Shown here: positions 9,490-18,470 of the stretch, piece after piece
Layout of the letters: the number at the start of each line of letters is the position of its first letter
Numbering within the stretch: the stretch's first letter is position 1
From: Castellaniella sp. MT123
Lineage (GTDB): Bacteria; Pseudomonadota; Gammaproteobacteria; Burkholderiales; Burkholderiaceae_B
Direction of reading: 5' to 3'
Assembly: GCF_039614765.1 (NCBI RefSeq)
Contig: NZ_CP154879.1
Location: 620,001-684,000 of the forward strand
Length of the DNA: 64,000 nucleotides
The notes under the pieces: generated by a model
Seen by the model: the letters and a program-made list of their open reading frames with translations, nothing else
Told to the model about the DNA's origin: nothing
Databases searched by the model: none
Made by a program: the position numbers and the translations under genes

Positions 9490-10448
9490 TGGCGGAACGC
9501 ACACTGAAAGTCGCACTGGCCGGGGCCGGCGCGTTTGGCATCAAGCACCTGGACGGTATCGCCCGGATCGACGGTGTCGAGGTCGTCTCGCTGGTGAGCC
9601 GCGATCTGGACAAGACCCGCGAAGTGGCGCGGAAATATGGCATCGAGCACTCGACGACGGATCTGGCCGACGCGTTGTCGCGCCCCGAGATCGATGCGGT
9701 CATCCTTTGCACGCCCACGCAGATGCACGCGTCGCAGGCCATGGCCTGCCTGCGCGCCGGCAAGCACGTCCAGGTCGAGATCCCGATGGCCGACAACCTG
9801 AAGGATGCCCAGGCGCTGGTGGCGCTCGCCCGCGACAGCGGCAAAATCGCCATGTGCGGCCATACGCGCCGCTTCAATCCCAGTCACCAATACGTGCACC
9901 AGCGGGTCCAGCGGGGCGAATTCAACATCCAGCAGATGGATGTGCAGACCTATTTCTTCCGGCGCACGAACATGAACGCACTGGGCGAGCCGCGCAGCTG
10001 GACGGATCATCTGCTGTGGCACCATGCGGCGCACACGGTGGACCTGTTCGCCTATCAGTGCGGCAGTCCGATCGTGAAGGCCAATGCGCTGCAGGGGCCC
10101 ATCCATCCCACGCTGGGTATCGCGATGGACATGTCCATTCAGCTGCAGGCGGCCAATGGGGCCATCTGCACGCTGTCGCTCAGCTTCAACAATGACGGCC
10201 CGCTGGGCACGTTCTTCCGCTATATCGGCGATACCGCCACCTACATCGCGCGCTACGACGAACTGATCACTGGCCGCGACGAGGCTATCGACGTGAGCCA
10301 GGTCGCCGTGTCGATGAACGGGATCGAATTGCAGGACCGCGAATTCTTCGCAGCCATCCGTGAAGGACGGGAACCCAACGCCAGCGTGGCGCAAGTCCTG
10401 CCTTGTTATCAAGTGCTGCATGATCTGGAGCGGCAGCTGGCCAACTGA
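9489..10448 (+). CDS. ligC: 4-carboxy-2-hydroxymuconate-6-semialdehyde dehydrogenase (LigC)
   Basis: A 319-residue Gfo/Idh/MocA-family NAD(P)-dependent dehydrogenase with the dinucleotide motif VALAGAGAFGIKHLDGI at its N-terminus. It oxidises the hemiacetal form of the LigAB product to 2-pyrone-4,6-dicarboxylate. Two ATGs stand in tandem (9486 and 9489), both overlapping the ligB stop. I take 9489 because GGAGG at 9477-9481 is then 7 bases away. It closes the enzyme part of the operon; the ABC importer follows after 44 bases. Length is as in Sphingobium LigC (about 315). Confidence 0.93.
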
Positions 10449-10492
10449 TCGGCCGGAGCCTTTTCCCAAAATTAACCACCAGGAGTGAGACC

Positions 10493-11668
10493 ATGAAGTT
10501 CATCAAGACCCTCGGGGCGATGGCCTTGGCGTTGAGTACCGCCGCCGCCTTCAGCCCTGCCCAGGCCAAGGATCTGAAGATCGGCCTCGTGATGCCGATG
10601 TCCGGCCCGTTCGCTTCGCATGGCAAGCAGATCGGCCACGGCGTCGACTTGTATCTGGCCGAACATAACGGCATGCTGGGCGGGCGCAAGGTCCAGCTGA
10701 TCATCAAGGACGACACCGGCATTTCCCCCGCCGTGGCCAAGCGCCAGGCGCAGGAACTGCTGATCAAGAACAAGGTCGACGTCCTAACCGGCTTCTCGCT
10801 GACACCCAACGCTTTCTCGGTCGCCCCGCTGGCGACCGAAGCGAAGGTTCCGATGGTGGTGCTCAACGCGGCGACGTCGTCCATCACCGAGAAATCGCCC
10901 TACATCACCCGCGTCTCGATGACCTTGCCCCAGGACACCGCGCCGTTGGCGCAGTGGGCCTACGCCAACGGCATCCGCTCGGTCTACACGCTGGTGGCCG
11001 ATTACGGTCCGGGCCACGACGCGGAAAAGCAGTTCCAGAAGACCTTCACCAGCCTGGGCGGCAAGATCATCGGTGAAGTGCGCACCCCGGTCGCCACGCC
11101 CGACTATGCGCCGTACCTGCAGCGTATCAAGGACGCCAAGCCGGATGCCGTCTTCCTGTTCGTGCCCAACGGCGAGCAGGGTGTCGCTCTGGCCAAGGGC
11201 TTCAAGGAGCGCGGCCTGGAAAAGGCAGGCATCAAGGAACTGGCAACGGGTGACGTGACCGACGAGGACGTTCTGAACGCCATGGGCGATGCCGCGATCG
11301 GCATGATCACGTCGTTCCATTATTCGGCCGCGCATGATTCGCCGGAGAACAAAGCCTTCGTTGCCGCCTACCATAAAGCCTATCCCAACGATCGCCCGAA
11401 TTTCATGGCGGTTGCCGGTTATGACGGCATGCATCTGATCGACATGGCCCTGGAAAAGACCAAGGGCGATGCCAGCGGCGAGGCGTTCATCAACGCGGTC
11501 AAGGGCATGAAGTGGGTCAGCCCGCGGGGCCCGGTGGAAATCGACCCGCAGACCCGCGACATCATCCAGAACGTCTACATCCGCAAGGTCGAAAAAGTGG
11601 ATGGCGTGCTGCAGAACGTCGAGTTCGACACCATCAAGGACGTCAAGGACCCCGGCAAGCAGGGGTGA
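10493..11668 (+). CDS. ABC transporter substrate-binding protein (HAA type), paralogue 2
   Basis: A 391-residue periplasmic binding protein of the HAA family, with a signal peptide cleaved after residues 23-25 (AQA) and the mature start KDLKIGLVMPMSGPFAS. AGGAG stands 7 bases before ATG 10493. It is the first gene of a complete importer (binding protein, LivH, LivM, LivG, LivF) directly behind ligC. Protocatechuate or a related aromatic acid is therefore the likely ligand; HAA proteins are known to bind 4-hydroxybenzoate-like and phenylpropanoid ligands in other bacteria. It is strongly similar to the protein at 36-1205, so one of the two may have a shifted ligand range. Confidence 0.9.
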   Translation: MKFIKTLGAMALALSTAAAFSPAQAKDLKIGLVMPMSGPFASHGKQIGHGVDLYLAEHNGMLGGRKVQLIIKDDTGISPAVAKRQAQELLIKNKVDVLTGFSLTPNAFSVAPLATEAKVPMVVLNAATSSITEKSPYITRVSMTLPQDTAPLAQWAYANGIRSVYTLVADYGPGHDAEKQFQKTFTSLGGKIIGEVRTPVATPDYAPYLQRIKDAKPDAVFLFVPNGEQGVALAKGFKERGLEKAGIKELATGDVTDEDVLNAMGDAAIGMITSFHYSAAHDSPENKAFVAAYHKAYPNDRPNFMAVAGYDGMHLIDMALEKTKGDASGEAFINAVKGMKWVSPRGPVEIDPQTRDIIQNVYIRKVEKVDGVLQNVEFDTIKDVKDPGKQG

Positions 11669-11676
11669 TCGTTTCC

Positions 11677-11715
11677 CGGTCCTGGGTGGCGGTGCCTGCG
11701 CGCCACCCAGGACCG
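11677..11715 (+). terminator. 15-bp stem-loop between binding protein and permease genes (attenuator or mRNA-stabilising hairpin)
   Basis: CGGTCCTGGGTGGCG (11677-11691) pairs perfectly with CGCCACCCAGGACCG (11701-11715) around a 9-base loop. It lies 9 bases after the binding-protein stop and 69 bases before livH. There is no strong T-run, so it may act as a partial terminator or block 3'-exonucleases, raising binding protein over permease as known for malE and similar genes. Confidence 0.7.
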
Positions 11716-11783
11716 CCGCTTTCCTGACTGCGGGGACTGTGCCCGGGCCGGTGTGCAGTCCGTCTTACCCTCCAGGGTGAATC

Positions 11784-12641
11784 ATGACTATACTTTTCGA
11801 TGGCATCGCGTACGGCATGCTGTTGTTCCTGATCAGCGTCGGTTTGTCGGTGACGCTGGGGTTGATGAATTTCGTCAACCTGGCACACGGTGCATTTGCC
11901 ATGCTGGGTGGCTACGCCTGTGTGATCCTGCTCAATGATTACGGGGTGCCGTTTCTGGCGACCCTGCCGGTCGCGATCCTCGTGCCGGCGATCGTGGGGG
12001 CGATTCTGGAGCGGGTGCTGTACCGGCGCCTGTATGCGGCCTCCGATCTGGATCAGGTGCTGTTTTCCATCGGGCTGGTGTTCATGGCGGTGGCGGCGGC
12101 GCATTATTTCTTCGGCGCCCAGCAGCAGCCGCTGCATCTGCCCGAATTCCTGTCCGGCCAGATCCATGTGATGCAGGGGCTGGATGTCGGCGTCTATCGC
12201 CTGTTCCTCATCTTCGCAGGCCTGTTGGTGGCGCTGCTGCTGCAGTGGTCGGTGATCCGGACTTCGTTTGGCGCGCGTCTGCGGGCCTCCGTGGACAATC
12301 AGCGCGTGGCGCGCGGATTGGGGATCGACGTCAGCCGGGTGTTCAGCCTGACTTTCGCGCTGGGGTCCGCCTTGGCGGGGCTCGGTGGCGCCCTGGGGGT
12401 CGAAATGCTCGGCCTGGACCCGGAATTCCCGGTGAAGTATCTGGTGTACTTCCTGATCGTGGTATCGGTGGGCGGCAGCGGCAATATCCTCGGATCCCTG
12501 TATGCTGCGATCCTGCTGGGGGTGGCCGACGTGGCCGGCAAGTACTACGTACCGCAGATCGGGGCCTTCATCATCTATGCCGTCATGGTGGCGACGCTGA
12601 TTTACCGTCCGCATGGCCTGTTCGGCCGGGCGCACAAATAG
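11784..12641 (+). CDS. livH: Branched-chain amino acid-type ABC transporter permease (LivH-like)
   Basis: A 285-residue inner-membrane permease with about eight hydrophobic segments. The LivH signature appears near the start (LMNFVNLAHGAFAMLGGYA), and the coupling-helix region around residues 180-200 reads ASVDNQRVARGLGID. It forms the heterodimeric channel with the LivM-like protein that follows 9 bases later. The gene name marks the family, not leucine specificity; the context suggests an aromatic-acid importer. Confidence 0.9.
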   Translation: MTILFDGIAYGMLLFLISVGLSVTLGLMNFVNLAHGAFAMLGGYACVILLNDYGVPFLATLPVAILVPAIVGAILERVLYRRLYAASDLDQVLFSIGLVFMAVAAAHYFFGAQQQPLHLPEFLSGQIHVMQGLDVGVYRLFLIFAGLLVALLLQWSVIRTSFGARLRASVDNQRVARGLGIDVSRVFSLTFALGSALAGLGGALGVEMLGLDPEFPVKYLVYFLIVVSVGGSGNILGSLYAAILLGVADVAGKYYVPQIGAFIIYAVMVATLIYRPHGLFGRAHK

Positions 12642-12650
12642 GACTCTGAC

Positions 12651-13691
12651 ATGACGACCTCTTCCCTTCCCGGAACCGGTTCCGTGCCGCGGCGCGAGGA
12701 TCTGCTCGACCGCTATCGCCGCACGGCGCACTGGAAGCCGCTGGAATACGTGTTCTGGTGCCTGCCGATCCTGGCGTATTTCGCCTTTCCCGGCAATTAC
12801 CTGCTGCTCAGCCAGATCGCCATCACGGGGCTGTTCGCGCTGTCGCTGGATCTCATCTTCGGCTATGCGGGGATCATCTCGCTGGGCCATGCCGCGTTTT
12901 TCGGCGTCGGCGCCTATACCGTGGGACTGCTGGGTTCCCACGGCCTGGGAGATCCGCTGCTGGGGCTGCTGCTGGCCGCCGTCTTCGCAGGGCTGCTGGG
13001 TTTTCTCAGCAGCTTCCTGTTGCTGCGGGGCAGCGACCTGTCGCGCCTGATGGTCACCCTGGGTGTGGCCCTGATGCTCTACGAGCTGGCCAACAAGTTC
13101 ACCCGCATCACCGGAGGGGTGGACGGCATGCCGGGCATCGAGATCAAACCCATCCTGGGTGTGTTCGATTTCGACATGTTCGGCCGGGTGGGGTTCATCT
13201 ATTCGGTCGTGGTGCTCTTCGTGCTGTTCTGGGTGGCCCGGCGGCTGGTGTATTCGCCCTTCGGGCAGAGCCTGCGCGGCATTCATATGAACGTCCTGCG
13301 CATGCCCGCGCTGGGGGTGCCGGTGAACCGCCGTCTGGTGCAGATCTACACGATCGGCGCGGCCTACGCGGGGGTGGCCGGGGCGCTGCTTGCCCAGACC
13401 AACCAGTTCGTGTCCCTGGACGTGCTCAGCTTTCAGCGTTCGGCCGATCTGCTGCTGATCCTGATCCTGGGGGGCGCCGGCCATCTGTACGGTGGGCTCA
13501 TCGGTGCCGTCGTCTTTGTCATGATCAATTATTTCCTATCCGACATGAACCCGCAGTACTGGCAGTTCTGGCTCGGCCTGATCCTGGTGCTGGTCGTGCT
13601 GTTCGCGCGCGGCGGCATCCTCGGCACGGCGCAGCAGTGGATCCGTTCCTCCCGGCAGCGGGCGCAGGCCAAAACGGAGACCTCCGCATGA
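12651..13691 (+). CDS. livM: Branched-chain amino acid-type ABC transporter permease (LivM-like)
   Basis: A 346-residue membrane permease. A hydrophilic N-terminal stretch of about 30 residues precedes the membrane segments. The LivM signature is visible (LDLIFGYAGIISLGHAAFFGVGAYT, near residues 65-90), as is the coupling helix near IHMNVLRMPALGVPVNRR. It partners the LivH-like protein. Its stop overlaps the start of the next ATPase by ATGA at 13688-13691. Confidence 0.9.
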   Translation: MTTSSLPGTGSVPRREDLLDRYRRTAHWKPLEYVFWCLPILAYFAFPGNYLLLSQIAITGLFALSLDLIFGYAGIISLGHAAFFGVGAYTVGLLGSHGLGDPLLGLLLAAVFAGLLGFLSSFLLLRGSDLSRLMVTLGVALMLYELANKFTRITGGVDGMPGIEIKPILGVFDFDMFGRVGFIYSVVVLFVLFWVARRLVYSPFGQSLRGIHMNVLRMPALGVPVNRRLVQIYTIGAAYAGVAGALLAQTNQFVSLDVLSFQRSADLLLILILGGAGHLYGGLIGAVVFVMINYFLSDMNPQYWQFWLGLILVLVVLFARGGILGTAQQWIRSSRQRAQAKTETSA

Positions 13692-14437
13692 ATCCCGTCT
13701 TGCAAACTCACGACCTGATCCGGCGCTTCGGCGGTTTCGTGGCGACCGATCAGGTGAACCTGGCGATTGCGCCGGGCGCGCGTCACGCCCTGATCGGACC
13801 CAACGGCGCGGGCAAGACGACGCTGATCAATCTGCTGACTGGTTTTCTGGAACCGTCCTCGGGAAGCGTCTCGCTGATGGGGCGAGACGTCACCCGGATG
13901 CCGCAGCACGAACGCTGCCGGCAGGGGCTGGTGCGTACCTTCCAGATCAACCAGCTGTTCATGGGGATGACCGTGCTGGAATCGGTTGCCCTGGCGGTCA
14001 GCGAACGTCAAGGCCTGGGGACCCAGTGGTGGAAGCCGCTGTCGGCCCACGCGGAAGTGGTCGACGAGGCCGCTGCCATCCTGGAGCAGCTGAAGCTCCT
14101 GCCCGACGCCTACGAAACCACGCGCGATCTGGCCTATGGCCGCCAGCGTCTGATCGAGATCGCGCTGGCCCTGGCCCTGCGCCCCAAGGTGCTGCTGCTG
14201 GACGAGCCGGCGGCCGGGGTGCCGACGGGCGAGAGCCGCGAACTCTTCGACACCATCGCGCAGTTGCCACGTGATGTGACCATCCTGTTGATCGAGCATG
14301 ACATGAATCTCGTGTTCCGCTTTGCCGAACGTATTTCCGTGCTGGTATCGGGCGCTCTGCTGCTCGAGGACACGCCCGAGGTGATTGCCCATCATCCTCG
14401 GGTCAAGGAAGTCTACCTGGGAGAAGCCCATGGCTGA
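13688..14437 (+). CDS. livG: ABC transporter ATP-binding protein (LivG-like)
   Basis: A 249-residue ATPase of the LivG class. Visible motifs are Walker A (GPNGAGKTT), the Q-loop region RTFQINQLF, and Walker B LLLDEPAAGVPTGE; the signature loop reads AYGRQRLIE rather than the usual LSGGQ-type, a common deviation in LivG proteins (which have YGxQR). The H-loop is IEHDMNLVF. Its start overlaps livM and its end overlaps the next ATPase by 8 bases, so the three are translated together. It pairs with the hemerythrin-fused LivF-like subunit. Confidence 0.9.
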   Translation: MNPVLQTHDLIRRFGGFVATDQVNLAIAPGARHALIGPNGAGKTTLINLLTGFLEPSSGSVSLMGRDVTRMPQHERCRQGLVRTFQINQLFMGMTVLESVALAVSERQGLGTQWWKPLSAHAEVVDEAAAILEQLKLLPDAYETTRDLAYGRQRLIEIALALALRPKVLLLDEPAAGVPTGESRELFDTIAQLPRDVTILLIEHDMNLVFRFAERISVLVSGALLLEDTPEVIAHHPRVKEVYLGEAHG

Positions 14438-15755
14438 TTTGCTGCGGATGGAGAACGTCTGGGCCGGGTACGGTGATGCCGTCATCCTCGAGGACCTGTC
14501 CTTCTCGCTGGAGGAGGGCGGCAGCTTGGCCCTGCTGGGGCGCAACGGCATGGGCAAGACGACATTGCTGGCTACCTTGATGGGCGTGACGCGTTTGCGC
14601 CAGGGGCGGATCGTTTTCGAGGGCCGTGACATCGCTCGCGTGCCCAGCCACCAGCGGGCCCGGGCCGGTCTGGGGTGGGTACCCCAGGAACGCGATATCT
14701 TCCGGTCGCTGACGGTCGAGGAAAATCTGATGGTGGTCGCCCGGCCGGGGGAATGGACGCTGGATCGCGTCTACGACATGTTCCCTCGGTTGCGCGAGCG
14801 GCGGGCCAATCTGGGCAATCAGCTGTCCGGGGGCGAGCAGCAGATGCTCGCCATGGGCCGCGCGCTGATGCTCAATCCGAAGATCCTGCTGCTGGACGAA
14901 CCCCTGGAAGGCCTGGCTCCGCTGATCGCACAGGAACTGCTGCACATCATCGACCGCATGGTCACAGAAGGCCGCATGGCCGTCATTCTGGTCGAGCAGC
15001 ATGCCCGCCAGATCCTGCCCATCACCCGTCAGGCCCTGGTGCTGGAACGCGGCAAGGTCGTCTATGCGGGTGGTAGCGCCGAGCTGCTGCGGGATGGACA
15101 AGCCCTGGACCGCTGGCTGGGAGCGGGCTCGACCGAAGAATCCCCTGGCCCGGCTGTGGCGTCGCCTGTGCCGGTGCCGGCGATCGAGGTCATCCACGAG
15201 GAACATCGGGCCATCGCGGCGATTCTGAATGCCATGTCCCGCGTCCTGGAAGGCATCGAGGCCGGTCGCCTGCAGCCCGATTTCACGCTGTTGGCCACCA
15301 TGGTCGAATACATCGCCGAAATGCCGGACAAACTGCATCACCCCAAGGAAGACCAGATCTTCGCGTTGTTGCGCACCAAGACCCACGAGCTCGATGCACA
15401 GCTCGATCGCCTGGAGGCCGAACACCGCGACACGGTTCCGGCGACCAGCCGGCTGGATCGGGCGCTGGTTAGCTACGTGCAGGGCGGGGCGGCGGCTTTC
15501 GGCGGATTCCGGGATGCCGTGCAGACGTATATCGCCGATGAATGGGTGCATCTGAACACCGAGGAAGGCGCCGTGCTGCCGGCGGCCAGGCGCCTGTTCA
15601 GCCCCGAGGAATGGCAGGAGATCAATGCCGATTTCGCCCGCAATGGCGATCCCTGGTCCGGTGCGGACAATCGCTACGCCGAGCTGTTCAAGCGGATCGC
15701 CAATCTGGCGCCGGCGCCGGTCGGCGTGGGCGCATCGGGCCTGGATGCGACCTGA
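14430..15755 (+). CDS. livF: ABC transporter ATP-binding protein (LivF-like) fused to a C-terminal hemerythrin-like domain
   Basis: A 441-residue protein; LivF proteins are normally about 235-240. Residues 1-235 are a complete LivF ATPase: Walker A GRNGMGKTT, signature LSGGEQQM, Walker B ILLLDEP, H-loop VEQHARQ. After a Pro/Ala-rich linker (about 236-250), residues 252-425 look like a hemerythrin/HHE cation-binding domain (PF01814-like) with candidate di-iron ligands H256, H259, H303-x3-E307, H332 and H374-x3-E378. The frame is continuous, with no stop or internal start that would separate the parts. Hemerythrin domains bind O2 or iron; here it could tune import to oxygen, which LigAB consumes. 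That role is inference. ATG 14430 overlaps livG. Confidence 0.88.
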   Translation: MADLLRMENVWAGYGDAVILEDLSFSLEEGGSLALLGRNGMGKTTLLATLMGVTRLRQGRIVFEGRDIARVPSHQRARAGLGWVPQERDIFRSLTVEENLMVVARPGEWTLDRVYDMFPRLRERRANLGNQLSGGEQQMLAMGRALMLNPKILLLDEPLEGLAPLIAQELLHIIDRMVTEGRMAVILVEQHARQILPITRQALVLERGKVVYAGGSAELLRDGQALDRWLGAGSTEESPGPAVASPVPVPAIEVIHEEHRAIAAILNAMSRVLEGIEAGRLQPDFTLLATMVEYIAEMPDKLHHPKEDQIFALLRTKTHELDAQLDRLEAEHRDTVPATSRLDRALVSYVQGGAAAFGGFRDAVQTYIADEWVHLNTEEGAVLPAARRLFSPEEWQEINADFARNGDPWSGADNRYAELFKRIANLAPAPVGVGASGLDAT

Positions 15756-15779
15756 GTCGATGCGGGCCATACCTGATAG

Positions 15780-16682
15780 TCAGGCGTCCTGGTAGAGCTC
15801 CAGGGCCAGACTGCGTAGCCAGCGGTGGGCCGGGTCCCCGTCCTGCCGATGGCTCCAATGGATGGGGACGTCGAATTCCCGCAGCGGAAAGTCGGCCTCG
15901 ACGATCGCGTACCGTTCCGGAGGGACGAACGATCGTGCGATGTTGCGCGGAATGATGACCGCCAGGTCGCTGGTTTCGATCACGACGGGCAGGGCCATGA
16001 AGTGTTCCGTGGTCAGGCGGATGCGGTCGGCCATGTGCAGGGCTTCCAGCGCCGTGTGCGTATAGGCATGGGTGCGTACGGCGATGAATTCCAGCGCCCG
16101 GATGTCGTCGAGCGGGACGGGGGAAGGCCGCGCGGTCAGCGCGAAGGGGTGGCTGTGGCGCATCAGGATGATGTAGCGGTCCTGGAACATGACGGCCGAA
16201 CGCATGCCCTGCAGCCCGGGCAGAAACCCAAAAGCCAGATCTACCCGTCCGTGGTCCAGGGCGACGCCCAGCTCCGGCACGGGCAGACGCATGGTTTCGA
16301 TCCGTGCGCGGGGCGCGCGCTGGCGCATGGCCTGAATCAGCCTCGGCAGGAACTGTCCTTCGCCGATGTCGGTCATGTGCAGACGAAAGCGACGATCAGA
16401 CTGTGGCGGATCGAAAGGCGCGGAATCCGTCGCCGCATTTTCCAGGACCCGCAGGGCATCGTGAATCGATAGCGCCATGCGTTGTGCCCGGGGTGTCGGC
16501 GCAACCCCGCCCGCCGCACGAATGAACAGCGGATCACCCACCAGATTGCGAAGGCGGGTCAGTCCCTGACTCACGGCGGGCTGGGTCAGGTTCAGTGCGA
16601 TAGCGGCCTGGCTGACGCTGCCTACTGTGTAGACCGCATCGAAGACACGCAGCAGATTCAAATCGAAGTTTTTAATATTCAT
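15780..16682 (-). CDS. LysR-family transcriptional regulator, probable regulator of the benzoylformate decarboxylase module
   Basis: A 300-residue LysR-type regulator of the NodD/PcpR-like branch, beginning MNIKNFDLNLLRVFDAVYTVGSVSQAA; the recognition helix is LTQPAVSQGLTRLR. The effector domain covers about residues 90-300. It is divergent from the decarboxylase gene at 16811 across an AT-rich intergenic region with two palindromes. It ends 24 bases from the convergent LivF-hemerythrin gene. The natural inference is that it senses an aryl-glycolate or benzoate-type acid and activates the 16811-25590 block. Confidence 0.88.
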   Translation of the reverse strand: MNIKNFDLNLLRVFDAVYTVGSVSQAAIALNLTQPAVSQGLTRLRNLVGDPLFIRAAGGVAPTPRAQRMALSIHDALRVLENAATDSAPFDPPQSDRRFRLHMTDIGEGQFLPRLIQAMRQRAPRARIETMRLPVPELGVALDHGRVDLAFGFLPGLQGMRSAVMFQDRYIILMRHSHPFALTARPSPVPLDDIRALEFIAVRTHAYTHTALEALHMADRIRLTTEHFMALPVVIETSDLAVIIPRNIARSFVPPERYAIVEADFPLREFDVPIHWSHRQDGDPAHRWLRSLALELYQDA

Positions 16683-16693
16683 GTCTCTAATAA

Positions 16694-16721
16694 TAGATAT
16701 CTAAATCATTTTATTGATTTA
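16694..16721. promoter_or_regulatory. Candidate operator in the LysR/decarboxylase intergenic region
   Basis: Two overlapping dyads stand in an AT-rich patch very unlike the surrounding DNA: a perfect 10-bp palindrome TAGATATCTA (16694-16703), and TAAATCA (16702-16708) with TGATTTA (16715-16721) spaced by 6 bases. They lie 12-39 bases upstream of the LysR start codon, where autoregulation and divergent activation sites are expected. No binding data. Confidence 0.5.
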
Positions 16722-16810
16722 TATCATGGGGGCTTTCATCATGCTTCAAACCCGTGCGAAGTGGGCATGAGGACAATGCAACTGGCTGGATGAATGGCCC
16801 GGAGGATGAC

Positions 16811-18430
16811 ATGCAAGCAGACGCGGTGATAGCGCGCGTACAGGACAACGAACAGACCGGGCTGGTGCCGGTCCGCCAGGCCGTCACGGATCTGCTGCGG
16901 CAATTCGGCATGACGACGATGTTCGGCAATCCGGGTTCGACCGAACTGGGCCTGTTCCTGGATTTCCCAGCGGACTTCCGTTACGTCCTGGGGCTGCAAG
17001 AATCCGTCGTGGTCGGTATGGCCGACGGATATGCGCAGGCGACGCACAATGCCGCCTTCATCAATCTGCATTCGGCGGTGGGAGTGGGGCACGCCATGGG
17101 CGCCATCTTTACGGCGCACAAGAACCGGACTCCGCTGGTGATCACCGCGGGCCAGCAATCGCGGGCCATCCTGCCTTACGATCCGTTCCTGTTCTCCAGC
17201 CAGGCCACGGAGCTGCCCAAGCCTTACGTCAAATGGAGCATCGAGCCAGCACGCGCCGAGGACGTGCCCCTGGCGATCGCCCGGGCCTATTACATGGCGA
17301 TGCAGCCGCCGTGCGGACCCGTGCTGGTGTCGGTGCCCGCCGACGACTGGGGCCGCTTGTGCGAGCCCGTGCAGGCGCGCCAGGTCAGCCGCTCGGTGCG
17401 TCCGGATCCGGTGCTGCTGGACCGGATCGGCGGCCAGCTGGATGTGGCCGGGCGCCCGGCCTTTGTCCTGGGCGCGGCGGTGGACCGGGACGGTGCCTGG
17501 GACGATGTGGTCGCCCTGGCGGAGCGTCATCGCGCCGCAGTCTGGACCGCGCCCATGTCGGGACGCAACGGTTTTCCCGAAGACCATCCTCTGTTCGCCG
17601 GCTTCCTGCCGGCAGCGCGAGAGCGCATCGTCAGCCTATTGGACGGGCACGATTTCATTCTGGCCTTGGGCGCCGCCGCCTTCACCTATCACGTCGAGGG
17701 CGAAGGGCCACACGTGCCGCCGGGCAGCGTCCTGGCGCAGATCGTGGACGACCCGAACACCTTGTCCTGGGCTCCGGTGGGCACGGCGGTGCAGGGGAGC
17801 GTGCGCCAGAGCGTGCGCGATCTGCTGGCCCGGCCGCAGCCTGCCGCGCGGCAGGATCCGCCGCGACGCGTGCCGGCCCCGCGTGCCGAGCCATCGCCGC
17901 TGATGTCCGTGGCGTACGTGCTGCAGACGTTGGCGGAAGTCCGCGCGGCCGATTCGATCGTGGTCGAGGAAGCGCCCAGTGCGCGACCGGTCATGCAGCG
18001 CTATCTGCCGATCCTGCAATCCGGAACCTTCTATACGATGTGCAGCGGCGGCCTGGGATTCGGTCTGCCCGCCGCCGTCGGGGTGGCGTTGGGCAAGCCG
18101 GGCAGCAAGGTCATCGGCGTGCTGGGGGATGGTTCCAGCATGTATTCGATCCAGGGGCTCTGGAGCGCCGCGCAGCTGGGCTTGCCCATCACGTTCCTGA
18201 TTCTGAAGAACCGCAGCTATGCGGCATTGCGGGAATTCGCACCGGTCTACGGCTTTACCGCCAAGGACGCGCTGCATGGCGTCGATCTGCCCGACATCGA
18301 TTTCGTCGCCACGGCCCGGGGCATGGGCTGCGAAGCCATGCGGGTATCCGAGCCGGATGCCCTGCCGGTCATCCTGCGCAAGGCGCTGGGCATGAAACTG
18401 CCGGTGCTGGTCGAGATCGACGTTGCTTGA
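16811..18430 (+). CDS. mdlC: Benzoylformate decarboxylase-like thiamine diphosphate enzyme
   Basis: A 539-residue ThDP-dependent decarboxylase. The catalytic residues of Pseudomonas benzoylformate decarboxylase (S26, E47, H70, H281) line up as S43 (NPGSTE), E64 (LQESVV), H87 (NLHSAVG) and H294 (TYHVEG). The ThDP motif begins GDGSS at 439. The reaction would be an aryl-glyoxylate to an aryl-aldehyde plus CO2. ATG 16811 is chosen for GGAGG at 16801-16805; the frame opens earlier at GTG 16754 and ATG 16790. The next genes encode an aldehyde dehydrogenase and an FAD-dependent hydroxyacid dehydrogenase, the flanking steps of a mandelate pathway. Ring substituents of the true substrate are unknown. 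Confidence 0.88.
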   Translation: MQADAVIARVQDNEQTGLVPVRQAVTDLLRQFGMTTMFGNPGSTELGLFLDFPADFRYVLGLQESVVVGMADGYAQATHNAAFINLHSAVGVGHAMGAIFTAHKNRTPLVITAGQQSRAILPYDPFLFSSQATELPKPYVKWSIEPARAEDVPLAIARAYYMAMQPPCGPVLVSVPADDWGRLCEPVQARQVSRSVRPDPVLLDRIGGQLDVAGRPAFVLGAAVDRDGAWDDVVALAERHRAAVWTAPMSGRNGFPEDHPLFAGFLPAARERIVSLLDGHDFILALGAAAFTYHVEGEGPHVPPGSVLAQIVDDPNTLSWAPVGTAVQGSVRQSVRDLLARPQPAARQDPPRRVPAPRAEPSPLMSVAYVLQTLAEVRAADSIVVEEAPSARPVMQRYLPILQSGTFYTMCSGGLGFGLPAAVGVALGKPGSKVIGVLGDGSSMYSIQGLWSAAQLGLPITFLILKNRSYAALREFAPVYGFTAKDALHGVDLPDIDFVATARGMGCEAMRVSEPDALPVILRKALGMKLPVLVEIDVA

Positions 18431-18470
18431 CGACTGCATATAAAAACACATTACCTTCCAGGAGGACACC

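Noticed and set aside
11643-13484. A 613-codon open frame on the minus strand
   Set aside because: Antisense to the two importer permeases; the translation is a run of Gln, His, Arg and Asp with no domain, the expected complement of membrane-protein codons.
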